From NCBI GenBank assembly GCA_947467625.1, contig CANIJN010000029.1, positions 1 through 33,839 of the forward strand: DNA of 33,839 nt. Direction: 5' to 3'. Source of the stretch: Opitutia bacterium (GTDB lineage Bacteria; Verrucomicrobiota; Verrucomicrobiia; Opitutales; Opitutaceae). Below the pieces are notes generated by a model. It was not told the origin of the DNA. It did not search any database and saw only the letters and a program-made list of their open reading frames with translations. Shown here piece after piece: positions 8,896-16,422 of this stretch. The translations under genes and the position numbers were made by a program. The first letter of the stretch is position 1. Every line of letters begins with the position of its first letter.

Positions 8896-9470
8896 CGCTG
8901 GGGCGGCGGCGCGTCGCCGTGGCGTTGGAAATACTCGGCGCATTTGCGGATGCCGATGGTGCCCTGCACCTCGACGGTGTTTTCCGAGATGCCGAGTTTC
9001 TGGGCGATTTCCTTCTGCGATAGACCGTAGATCTTGCGCAAAGTGAACACCTGGCGGCAGCGTTCGGGCAGCGACTGGATGGCGGCGATGAGCATTTGGA
9101 TGTCTTCGGCGTGGGCGACCGCTTCCGGCACGCCGATGCCATCGTCCAAGACACCTGAGAGGTCGGTTTCCGTTAACGCGATCGGATGGGTGTAGCTGCG
9201 GTGGCGGATTTGGTTGAGCGCGAGGTTGCGCGCCGTCTGGAAGAGCAGCGCCCGCGGGCAGACCACCGTGCCCTCGCTGTGGGCCCGCAGCACGCGGGCG
9301 AAAGCCTCCTGCACGATGTCGTCAACATCCGGCAGCGCAGGAAACCGCGCCCGCAACCATCCGCGCAGCAACGCCTCATGCGGCAGCACTTCAGCGGCGA
9401 ACCAGGCGGAGTGATCGGGACGGGGCGAATCCACGGCGAGACGCATGCAGGCGCGCGCTGCTGGACTCAA
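8892..9470 (-). CDS. fecI: ECF RNA polymerase sigma factor, FecI-like (locus A)
   Basis: A 192-residue ECF sigma factor. Region 2 (about 32-95) includes DVDDIVQEAFARV and PRALLFQTARNLALNQIR; region 4 (134-170) includes LPERCRQVFTLRKIYGLSQK and the helix-turn-helix EIAQKLGISENTVE. The start is set at the TTG at 9470, because the paralogue at 28018-28599 aligns without a gap from an equivalent TTG, including CxRLAVDSPRPDH; an ATG at 9446 would cut off conserved residues. No good Shine-Dalgarno is visible ahead of the TTG. It should direct transcription of the downstream receptor operon, with activity held by the coupled FecR. The gap to the next gene upstream is 75 bp (9471-9545), where I see no convincing promoter. 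Confidence 0.9.
   Translation of the reverse strand: MSPAARACMRLAVDSPRPDHSAWFAAEVLPHEALLRGWLRARFPALPDVDDIVQEAFARVLRAHSEGTVVCPRALLFQTARNLALNQIRHRSYTHPIALTETDLSGVLDDGIGVPEAVAHAEDIQMLIAAIQSLPERCRQVFTLRKIYGLSQKEIAQKLGISENTVEVQGTIGIRKCAEYFQRHGDAPPPQR
9411..9450 (-). repeat. Segment nearly identical at base level to the second sigma gene (copy 1)
   Basis: This stretch inside the 5' coding region of the locus A sigma gene matches 28540-28579 at 39 of 40 bases, with the first 33 identical, including every third codon position of RLAVDSPRPDH. The rest of the two genes differs freely. It may reflect base-level constraint, gene conversion or recent shared descent of the 5' end. Confidence 0.75.
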
Positions 9471-9545
9471 GTGCGTTTGCGGAAAGTGTGCCCGCGGGGT
9501 GGCGCGTGCCGCGCCGCGGCACTACTTCGCGGATCGTACCGTTGA

Positions 9546-10379
9546 TCAGCGCGAGTGGCTCGCGATGAAATCAACCACGGGCGTCGGATCGACCAAGCCG
9601 TGCGGGTGATGCCCTTCGGCCTCGCGCCGGATCAAGGTGAACGTCCCGCCGAGTGTATCGTAGTGCGCTTTCATGCGCGCGCCGTTTTCCGCGTAAGGCA
9701 CCACGTCGTCTTTCGCCCCGGTGAGGTAGATGATCGCGACGTTGTCGGCGGCGAGTTTCGGCGCGAGATCGACGGGATTTTGCGTGAATGCCAGGGCCTC
9801 CGCTTCGGAGGTGAAACGATAGACCTCGAGTAGGCTCTGCCAGTCCTTCGGGCTGCCTTGGCCGAGTCCGAGTTTACCGCCCGGCCAGCTTTTGAAATCG
9901 CACACGGCTTTGTCCAAATAGAGGCACGAAACTTTTCCCGGATTCGCGGCAGCCCAGCGGGCCATGGGCAAACCTTCGCGGCTCACTCCCATCAGCGCGA
10001 CGTGTTGGGACAGGCCGTATTTCCCGGTCATTTCTCGATAGACGGAATCCCAAACGCCCTGCGGATCGGGCGCGCCGAGAACGACACTGGGACTGGCGCA
10101 AACCACATGGAATCCGCGCCGGACCAATGCGAGCTGGGTGCGGGTCATGTTCGCCACCGCCGGATTCCGCACGTCGTAAAACGAGGGGGCCAACACCCAC
10201 GGCTTTCCGGCGGCGGGCTTCTCTGGGCAAAGCACGAACGCGTTTCCATGGCCAATTGGCACCGAGCGCAGCGCAAAGGCCGGGTAATCGATCTTCTCGT
10301 GAGGAAACGGCTCGGCGGCGTGGAGTGCGACGAACGGGAAGAGTGTCAGCGCGGCGAGGAGGTAGCGACGGAGGTTCAT
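9546..10379 (-). CDS. Exported alpha/beta hydrolase (esterase/peptidase-like)
   Basis: A 277-residue protein with a signal peptide (MNLRRYLLAALTLFPFVALHAA). The alpha/beta-hydrolase fold is shown by the nucleophile elbow GVSREG (S133), a KDDVVPY segment with the likely acid (D224 or D225), and EGHHPHGL with the likely catalytic His (257-260). The segment FVLCPEKPAAGKPWVLAPSF is typical of small hydrolases found with polysaccharide lyases and sulfatases in Verrucomicrobia and Planctomycetes. The substrate is unknown; an acyl ester of a sugar is a reasonable guess. Its ATG overlaps the stop of the upstream two-domain esterase (ATGA, 10379-10376), so the two are translated together. It is the last gene of its run, 75 bp before the divergently regulated sigma gene of locus A. 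Confidence 0.8.
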   Translation of the reverse strand: MNLRRYLLAALTLFPFVALHAAEPFPHEKIDYPAFALRSVPIGHGNAFVLCPEKPAAGKPWVLAPSFYDVRNPAVANMTRTQLALVRRGFHVVCASPSVVLGAPDPQGVWDSVYREMTGKYGLSQHVALMGVSREGLPMARWAAANPGKVSCLYLDKAVCDFKSWPGGKLGLGQGSPKDWQSLLEVYRFTSEAEALAFTQNPVDLAPKLAADNVAIIYLTGAKDDVVPYAENGARMKAHYDTLGGTFTLIRREAEGHHPHGLVDPTPVVDFIASHSR

Positions 10380-12520
10380 TGGTGGATCGGAGTTCCCATG
10401 TTGATCGCGGTGGTTGGTTTCGTCGCGGGATCGGGGATGCCGGCCTGCTCGACGAGAAAACGGTTCCGCAGGCTATCGAACCAGCGGCTGCGGTTGTGGC
10501 CCAAGAGCGGAACGAGATCGATCTGCTTCGGGCAGCTCAACGTATTATAAATTGAGAGCACGGTCATCGGCGGACAGGCCGTGTCGATCAGGCCGCTGCT
10601 CATGAGCACAGGCACCTTCACGAAACGGGCGAAGTTGCAGGTGTCGTAGTAGGCGGTGGCGGCGATGATTTTGAGATCGGGCGTCTTCTTGTCGCGGCCC
10701 ATAATGAGGTTGCTGGGCGCGGCGTCGGGTCGGCCATGGAGTGGGCCGGTGTGCTCGCCGAGCGCGGGTGCGATGCTCACGACGGCCGTGATGCGCGGAT
10801 CGAGCGCGGCGGCGATCAGCGCGAGTCCGCCGCCTTGGCTGGCGCCGGAACTGATGACGGCCTGTTGATTCCAATCGGGACGCGAGGTCATGTAATCAAT
10901 CCCACGCACCATGCCTGTGAAGACCTGCCGGTAGTAGTAAGTCATGCGATCGTCACTGCCGATATACGGATAACCCATGTATTTTTTCCACCGGGCTTCA
11001 TCCTCGGATGTTCGCTCCATGGGCATGTCATGCGCGCTCATATCGAGCGCGAGAAACCCTAGGACCGCATTGCCGATGACCCAGCGCGACTCCTTCAAGC
11101 CATTTGGGTGCACGCCCATGCCCGGCTGCGAAATCATAATGGGTAGCGAAGAGGCGCCCTTGGGCTTGGCGAGGTAACCGTGCGAACGGCGGCCGTCGAT
11201 GTTCGCGAAACTCACCTCGAAGAGTTCGACGTGCGGATTCTCCTGCGCAACCGGACTGATCTTCGCGTCGATAGGGATTTTCGCCAGCGCTGCTTTCTGC
11301 ACGTTCCAGAACTCTTCGAAGTCAGCGGGGAGTGTCGTGGTGGGCGCAATGTGGTCGGGCGCGAAGGCGACCGCGGCCATGCCGGAGCCGAGTGTTGTCT
11401 GGTCTGCGACGACGACCGGCGTCACCCTGAGTTGCAGCACGCCGGGTTGGTCGAGCGTTCCCTGGACTGTGGCCGCGCCGGACTTGAGCGAGAGGGTGCC
11501 CTTTCCCAAAACCGTCGCCCCGTCGAGCGTCAGCGTCCAGGAGAGTTCGGCGGGCAAGCTTGGAGCGTGGTCGGCCAGGGTTACGCGAAACACCGCGGTC
11601 TCGCCGAGCTCATAGATCGCGTCCGGATGGTCGCTCTCCGTTTTGATCCACGTGTTGAGCGGCACCGGAGTGCTCGCAGCTTGAGCGGCCGGAGAGCTCA
11701 AAGATCTTAGCCACGGAAGAAACCGGTCCGGCCAATGGGACGCTGCGGTGGTCTGATCCGCATGAAACGCCCTGTGCCCGCCAGCGGGGTAAAGGTGTAC
11801 CTCCACGGGCACCGCCAATGTTCGCAGCGACTCCGCAATACCGACGGTGAATTTGCTCGGGGCGACTTTGTCATCTTTCGCGGTCGCGATAAATACGGGC
11901 GGCGATTGACGGCTAAATTTGAAATCGCTCGCCTGCTGCCCGCGGGGAAAAGGGCAGAGCGCGACAATGAAGTCCGGCCGGCAGCTCTCCCGCAGGATCG
12001 GATCTTCCGACTGAGGTTCGCCGCGATCAAAATGACCTGCGAGGGTAAGGGCCAGATGGGATCCGGCCGAGTATCCCAGGACGCCGATTCGTTTCGGGTC
12101 GAGGCGCCACTCGGCCGCGCGATGGCGCACGAGGCGCAAGGCCTGCTCTGCATCCACCAAGGCCGTGGCCACCGTCGCCTCCGTGACTTCGACGCCCGGT
12201 GGAGCCACCCGATATCTCAACCCAATCACCGCAATGCCCCTGGGTACGAAGTAGGCGGCGTTCGCCTCAACGTGTCGGCGGATGTCATGGCCGTGATAAC
12301 CGCCGCCGGGAAAAACGACCAACGCGGTGCCCGTGCTTGTGCCCGGTGCGGGCAGATAAACGGTGAGGTTGGCTTGCTCGCGATCCGTCCGGTTCGCCTC
12401 ACCGGCCTCCAGACTCTTGCCCTGCAGATCAAAACATTGCGGGGACGCCTCAATCCCACGCAGCGCGCACGACCCAGACACGATGAGGATTACAAGAGCG
12501 TGGGTGATCAGAGTTTTCAT
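10376..12520 (-). CDS. Two-domain esterase: BD-FAE-like hydrolase fused to CE7-type acetylxylan esterase
   Basis: A 714-residue exported protein (signal peptide 1-25) with two complete alpha/beta-hydrolase domains. The N-terminal one (about 45-275) has oxyanion motif FPGGGYHGHD (70-79), nucleophile GYSAGS (S151), acid in AKDDKVAP (D216/D217) and H249, as in BD-FAE / bacterial xylan esterase proteins. A beta-sandwich-like linker (285-390) follows. The C-terminal one (about 395-700) has GASQGGGLALIAAALDPRIT (S561), GLIDTACPP (D646) and LLGHNRSRW (H675), matching carbohydrate esterase family 7 (acetylxylan esterase / cephalosporin C deacetylase). Both triads look intact. The fusion would deacylate two positions or two kinds of ester on the same glycan (inference). 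It starts with an ATG at 12520 after a 500-bp poorly coded stretch and is coupled to the next hydrolase by ATGA. Confidence 0.85.
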   Translation of the reverse strand: MKTLITHALVILIVSGSCALRGIEASPQCFDLQGKSLEAGEANRTDREQANLTVYLPAPGTSTGTALVVFPGGGYHGHDIRRHVEANAAYFVPRGIAVIGLRYRVAPPGVEVTEATVATALVDAEQALRLVRHRAAEWRLDPKRIGVLGYSAGSHLALTLAGHFDRGEPQSEDPILRESCRPDFIVALCPFPRGQQASDFKFSRQSPPVFIATAKDDKVAPSKFTVGIAESLRTLAVPVEVHLYPAGGHRAFHADQTTAASHWPDRFLPWLRSLSSPAAQAASTPVPLNTWIKTESDHPDAIYELGETAVFRVTLADHAPSLPAELSWTLTLDGATVLGKGTLSLKSGAATVQGTLDQPGVLQLRVTPVVVADQTTLGSGMAAVAFAPDHIAPTTTLPADFEEFWNVQKAALAKIPIDAKISPVAQENPHVELFEVSFANIDGRRSHGYLAKPKGASSLPIMISQPGMGVHPNGLKESRWVIGNAVLGFLALDMSAHDMPMERTSEDEARWKKYMGYPYIGSDDRMTYYYRQVFTGMVRGIDYMTSRPDWNQQAVISSGASQGGGLALIAAALDPRITAVVSIAPALGEHTGPLHGRPDAAPSNLIMGRDKKTPDLKIIAATAYYDTCNFARFVKVPVLMSSGLIDTACPPMTVLSIYNTLSCPKQIDLVPLLGHNRSRWFDSLRNRFLVEQAGIPDPATKPTTAINMGTPIHQ

Positions 12521-12689
12521 TTCGGTTTTTTTCGCTACGTGACCACGACCTGCCTGAGCGCAGGAACGGCTTGAACGAGCATGCGATGCTTGCAGACCAC
12601 GAGGAGACGTTGAGCGAGCGAGTCACGGGCGCTCGCGAGCACGTGCGCAGAATGATTCAACGCCATGACGACCGCGCTCGAACGCGTAC
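12521..12689. other. Non-coding or decayed stretch between the dehydrogenase and esterase genes
   Basis: No recognisable gene is present on either strand; frames that cross it give arginine-rich or low-complexity peptides resembling nothing I know. It has short inverted repeats (AGCATGCGATGCT at about 12579-12591; GCGAGC...GCTCGC at about 12614-12638) that could fold in RNA, but no T-run typical of an intrinsic terminator. Together with the short frame that follows upstream (12690-13034), it may be the decayed body of a lost gene. Confidence 0.35.
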
Positions 12690-13034
12690 TCACACCGACC
12701 AGCGCCCGCGGTCGTCGCGCTTCAGCCATTGCGGATCTCCGGTACGGCCGGTGAACGTGAACCGGCGGGGATCCCCTGTTAACCGCGTGTGGTGATCGTA
12801 GCCTAGGTTCAGGAGGTGACAGCAGATCGCGCTACGGCCGACTCTTTGCTCGTTCGTGTAGGGCTGGCTCCAGGACGTCAGCGGCGTGCGGTCGGTTGAG
12901 TTCTGGAAATCCGTTACGGCGCGCAGCAAGGGCCGCGACCCTTGCGCCACCCGTGCTCGGTCGGGTTCGCCAGCGTGGAGCGCTACGAGGGAGGCCCACA
13001 TAAGAACCGGGAGGAGAGTGCGGGCGGGTTTCAA
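12690..13034 (-). CDS. Short hypothetical protein with signal peptide, possibly a decayed gene
   Basis: A 114-codon frame beginning with TTG at 13034 whose TTGA overlaps the stop of the dehydrogenase gene, the same arrangement as the real junctions nearby. The first residues (LKPARTLLPVLMWASLVALHAGE) look like a genuine signal peptide with an AHA/G-type cleavage region. The remainder, including TSWSQPYTNEQRVGR, a CC pair and FTFTGRTGDPQWLKRDD, matches no family I recognise. Third positions are GC-rich to a coding-like degree. It is probably the start of a gene whose main body has been lost, or a small secreted protein. Function unknown. Confidence 0.4.
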   Translation of the reverse strand: MKPARTLLPVLMWASLVALHAGEPDRARVAQGSRPLLRAVTDFQNSTDRTPLTSWSQPYTNEQRVGRSAICCHLLNLGYDHHTRLTGDPRRFTFTGRTGDPQWLKRDDRGRWSV

Positions 13035-15700
13035 CGATTAGTCCCGCTATGGCCTGGAGAGATCGCCGGCGTGAAGAGGACCACGTTGTCCAGTGCCCAG
13101 CTCCAATTTTTGCTTGGGTCCGAAGAGGTGATACGGACGAATTTTGCGCGGGTGGGTGCAAAACTCAGCTCAAGGATCGGCGCGGTGCTCTTACCGCTGA
13201 CGACGGGACTGCCCCAATGGGTGCCGTCCTCGGAGAGTGTAATGTCGCACGCGCGGATGTAGTTGTTCGGGGACTTGGAACTGCCGAGCCGAACCTCCGA
13301 AAGCGTGGCGGGCTCAGGCAGCTCGATTTGGACCCAAGCGCTCGCGGTCTGGCCTTTCTCAACCGTCAGCGGGAGTTTGGTTGAGCCGGTGGCATAGAGG
13401 ATCGGCGCGGGAGTCGGCGTCATCGTGCTGGCCGTGGTCGCCGTCGTCGTCGCGATCGCCTTCGCGGGTGAGGCGGTGACGGGTTCCGTCTTGCGCGCGC
13501 GGTTGGAGGTGAATTTCCACTCGGCGCGACTCGACAGCGGCTGGGCGTGCAGAGGACGGAGGGTGTCGAGCGTCCAGGGATCGGTGCGGCGGGGATTGGC
13601 GGCGCGGACGCGAGCGACGTCCTTGGGATCGACGGTCGAGGCGCCGTTGCTGAAGGCGGTGCGAATGTAGGAGACGACGGCTGCGATCCACTCATCGTCG
13701 TTGGCGCCCATCGGGATCATGGCCGCCTCGTAGTTGCGCCCCTCAATCGGACCGGCGACGCCAAAGAGCACGGCACTTACGGTGAGGTCACGATGGCCCT
13801 GCGCCGTCGCGGAACCCGCGAGAGGTGGCGCCAGCGTGATATCCTTGATCTCGGTCGGCGTGCCCTTGCCGTCGACGCCATGGCAGGCGAAGCAAAGCTC
13901 CATGTAAATTTGCTTACCCCGCTCCAGCCGCGTTTTATCGGTGCCATTATAGCCGTTAGCAATTTGCGAGGAGAGCGGGTTGAGGAGCTGCGTGCCGATT
14001 TCCTTGATGGCGACGGACGCGCCGGTGACGGCGGTCTTCTGGATGAGCGCCTTTGCCTCCGGCAGTTTGAGCAGGTCAGCAGTCATCATCGCCTGGATCA
14101 CCACGGCGGGATCAGCGTCTTTCACGAGCGCGAGAACGTCGGCGGGCAGTTCGCGGTCGCCCTGCTTGATGAGCGACTCGGCGGTGCGGAGGGCGGCGAC
14201 GCGCACGGGCGTGCTTGCGTCCTTGAATTTTTCACGGACGAGATCGGCGTCGAGGGCGCCGAGGCCCTCGAGCGTCCAGAGTGCGTGCACGCGCGCGAGC
14301 GGGTTGGCGTGGGTGCGGGCCATCGCCTTGAGTGCGGGCGCGACGGATTTGTCCTGCGCGAGGACGAGGAGCTTTTGCGCGGTGTCGCGCCACCAGCCGT
14401 TCGGGTGCGCCAAGTGGGTGACGAGTTGTGCGGGAGTTTCGTCGAGCAGGCGCGGCGCGGGGCCTGGCTTCGCGCTGTCGTGGACGAGCCGCCAGATGCG
14501 GCCGCCGCCGACGTTCTTGTCGAGGGAGTATTGCTCGATCACGGTCCGGAGGTAGGAGCCCGCTTTGGTCCAGTTGCCCTCCTGAATGATGCCGCGATAC
14601 ATGTCGGTGATGTAGAGTGTGCCGTCGGGGCCGGTGACGAGGTTGACGGGGCGAAAATACGGATCGGAGGAACGGATGAACTCGGATTTTTCGTAGGCGT
14701 TGCGCAACGTGGTGAGGCCATCCTTCACGTCGATTTTCGTGCGTCGGATGAGTCGACCAACGGGTTCGCAGTAAAGTAAATCACCCGCGAGATCGGCAGG
14801 CAGGCGATCCCCGCGGTAGACGTCGGCGCCACAGGCGGCGGTGATATGGTTGAGGGTTTTCTCGACGGGGCGGAAGCGGTTCGTGCCGCCCTGCACATCG
14901 GGAATCGGGACGAGGGGCCAGACCTCCTTGTAGTCGCGCGCGACTTCGTCGCGGAATTTGAACGCACCATAGACGATCGGTTGCTGAAAATTGATCGGGC
15001 CGAGCTCGCCTCCCGCGTTGACGATCCAAGGCTTGCCGGAGTCGTCCTGCGTCAGACCCCACTGGCCGCCGTTGGGCGCGGTGGGTTCTTTGATGATGCC
15101 GGTGGGAGTCCAGCGGATACGATAGGCATTGTAGGTCGTATAGAGCCAGTTGTCGGTGGACCAGATGAGTCCGCTCGGCTGGTGCTCGAGGTTTCCTTGG
15201 CGCGGACCTCCGGCGTAGAAGAGTTTCTTGTCGTCAGCGATGCCATCGCCGTCGGTGTCGCGGTATTCATAGATATCGTTGGTGTCCGTCTCTTGCACGA
15301 GGAGGCTGTCGCGCAAAGGGAGCAGGATGCGTGGCAACATGAGGCGGTCGATGAACACCGAGTGGCGATCGAAGACGCCATTGCCCTGCGACGACCAGTG
15401 CATCGAGACGCGGCTCACGGGGGCTTTCTCGTCCGTCGCGTCGATATCTTTCATGTAGGAACGCATCTCGGCTACAAACATGCGGCCATTGCCATCGAAA
15501 GCAGTGACGACGGGCTCCGCGATGAGCGGTTCACTCAAGACCAGTTCGAGGTGATAGCCCTGCGGCAGTTCGAAGAGTTTCAGGCTCTCGTTCGCGGGCA
15601 GATACGGCGGCGATGGCATCGGCGGGAGGCGCGGGGGCTCGGCGGCCTGGGCCGCACCAGCGAGGGCGAGGGCGACGAAAGAGGAAGAGCGTAAACGCAT
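13031..15700 (-). CDS. PVC-type dehydrogenase: beta-propeller + HEAT repeats + cytochrome c + discoidin domain
   Basis: An 889-residue exported protein (signal peptide 1-20). Domains: a DUF7133/NHL-like sugar-dehydrogenase propeller (about 40-405; GYHLELVLSEPLIAEPVV, FDGNGRMFVAEMRSYM, TDTDGDGIAD-type acidic loop, GPDGTLYITDMYRGII), HEAT-like repeats (about 415-580), a class I cytochrome c (590-685) with heme site CFACH (C603, C606, H607) and a probable axial Met in MIPMG (M661 or M664), an Ala/Thr/Pro linker (745-765), and an F5/8 type C (discoidin) domain (768-876) likely to bind glycan. Such PVC-type dehydrogenases are abundant in Planctomycetes and Verrucomicrobia; oxidation of a sugar with electron transfer to heme is inferred and has not been shown for most. 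The ThuA-like gene directly upstream (28 bp) is a common partner. Confidence 0.88.
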   Translation of the reverse strand: MRLRSSSFVALALAGAAQAAEPPRLPPMPSPPYLPANESLKLFELPQGYHLELVLSEPLIAEPVVTAFDGNGRMFVAEMRSYMKDIDATDEKAPVSRVSMHWSSQGNGVFDRHSVFIDRLMLPRILLPLRDSLLVQETDTNDIYEYRDTDGDGIADDKKLFYAGGPRQGNLEHQPSGLIWSTDNWLYTTYNAYRIRWTPTGIIKEPTAPNGGQWGLTQDDSGKPWIVNAGGELGPINFQQPIVYGAFKFRDEVARDYKEVWPLVPIPDVQGGTNRFRPVEKTLNHITAACGADVYRGDRLPADLAGDLLYCEPVGRLIRRTKIDVKDGLTTLRNAYEKSEFIRSSDPYFRPVNLVTGPDGTLYITDMYRGIIQEGNWTKAGSYLRTVIEQYSLDKNVGGGRIWRLVHDSAKPGPAPRLLDETPAQLVTHLAHPNGWWRDTAQKLLVLAQDKSVAPALKAMARTHANPLARVHALWTLEGLGALDADLVREKFKDASTPVRVAALRTAESLIKQGDRELPADVLALVKDADPAVVIQAMMTADLLKLPEAKALIQKTAVTGASVAIKEIGTQLLNPLSSQIANGYNGTDKTRLERGKQIYMELCFACHGVDGKGTPTEIKDITLAPPLAGSATAQGHRDLTVSAVLFGVAGPIEGRNYEAAMIPMGANDDEWIAAVVSYIRTAFSNGASTVDPKDVARVRAANPRRTDPWTLDTLRPLHAQPLSSRAEWKFTSNRARKTEPVTASPAKAIATTTATTASTMTPTPAPILYATGSTKLPLTVEKGQTASAWVQIELPEPATLSEVRLGSSKSPNNYIRACDITLSEDGTHWGSPVVSGKSTAPILELSFAPTRAKFVRITSSDPSKNWSWALDNVVLFTPAISPGHSGTNR

Positions 15701-15728
15701 GGGATTTTTTGGGTGGACGGGAGATGGG

Positions 15729-16187
15729 TCAGCGGGCGGATACCGGGCGCACGGATACGTTGGTGGGGGAACGTTCGCCGGAATGCGGCGAGGGTAGGGT
15801 GACGTCGCCCGTCGCAGACCATTCGCCGCCGCGGGCGAACGTCACTTGGAAACCGAGACCGTTCACCGCATCAACCGCATGGCCACGCGCCGTGTGGAAG
15901 ACGCGGCCTTGGCCGAACGGAATCACCATGAGCATCGGCTCTTGCTCGTTGGTTTTATCGGAGAGCGCGGAGGCGAGCACGGTGACGTTTTCCGCGGGGC
16001 CACGGAGCCCATGATAGAGTTCGTCTTTTGCGTGCAGCCATTTTTCAGGAAGGCCGCGCAGGATGGGGTGGTCGGCGCGCGTCTCGACCAGGAACTCGTG
16101 CTGCGCTCCATGGCCACTTGCGACTGAGACCATCGCGATAGCGAACGTCGTCAGTTGGAGGAGGGAACGGAGTCGGGGAATGTACAT
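15729..16187 (-). pseudogene. ThuA-domain protein lacking the N-terminal half (in-frame deletion)
   Basis: The start at 16187 ([23 protein letters not shown]) gives a signal peptide directly followed by [20 protein letters not shown] and [20 protein letters not shown], the C-terminal half of ThuA-like (trehalose-utilisation, glutamine-amidotransferase-like fold) proteins; [20 protein letters not shown] and the LTLP-like end are also present. Full members are about 240-280 residues. Here only 152 remain, and the first beta-alpha units of the fold are missing between the signal peptide and the conserved GHG..HEF segment. The frame is otherwise intact, so it could still be translated, but the fold should be incomplete. 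ThuA proteins often pair with PVC dehydrogenases and NAD-dependent sugar oxidoreductases; here the dehydrogenase gene follows after 28 bp. Confidence 0.65.
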
Positions 16188-16221
16188 AGGGAAATCGGAG
16201 CTTCGGGGAGCTTTCCTTGCC

Positions 16222-16422
16222 TCAGATGTTCCGAAGGGTGAAGGGTCGGGGAGTTGCATTGCCGCCGACGGTCAGAGCTTCGGCAATGAATTTCGCCAGT
16301 GCCTCCACGATCGTATCAAACCACTCAATCCGCTCACGGATTATTTGGGGTGCGATGTTTTCGGCTTCCAGTGAAGGCGAAACGATCAACGGAATAGCCA
16401 GGACCGCGCGGCGGTGTTTCAT
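16222..16422 (-). CDS. Small hypothetical ORF coupled to the beta-helix gene
   Basis: A 66-codon frame starting with an ATG that overlaps the stop of the beta-helix gene by 4 bases (ATGA, 16422-16419). It encodes a basic N-terminus, a short hydrophobic run (AVLAIPLIV), then what looks like an amphipathic helix ([28 protein letters not shown]) and a polar tail. I recognise no family. The overlap and the plausible helical composition support translation, but the frame is short in GC-rich DNA and may be a chance ORF or a gene remnant. Roughly 35 bp separate it from the ThuA-like start. Confidence 0.3.
   Translation of the reverse strand: MKHRRAVLAIPLIVSPSLEAENIAPQIIRERIEWFDTIVEALAKFIAEALTVGGNATPRPFTLRNI

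Noticed and set aside
9423-9446. ATG at 9446 as the start of the locus A sigma gene
   Set aside because: The paralogue has ATT at this codon and both proteins align without gaps from the earlier TTG; lengths from TTG agree (192 and 193).
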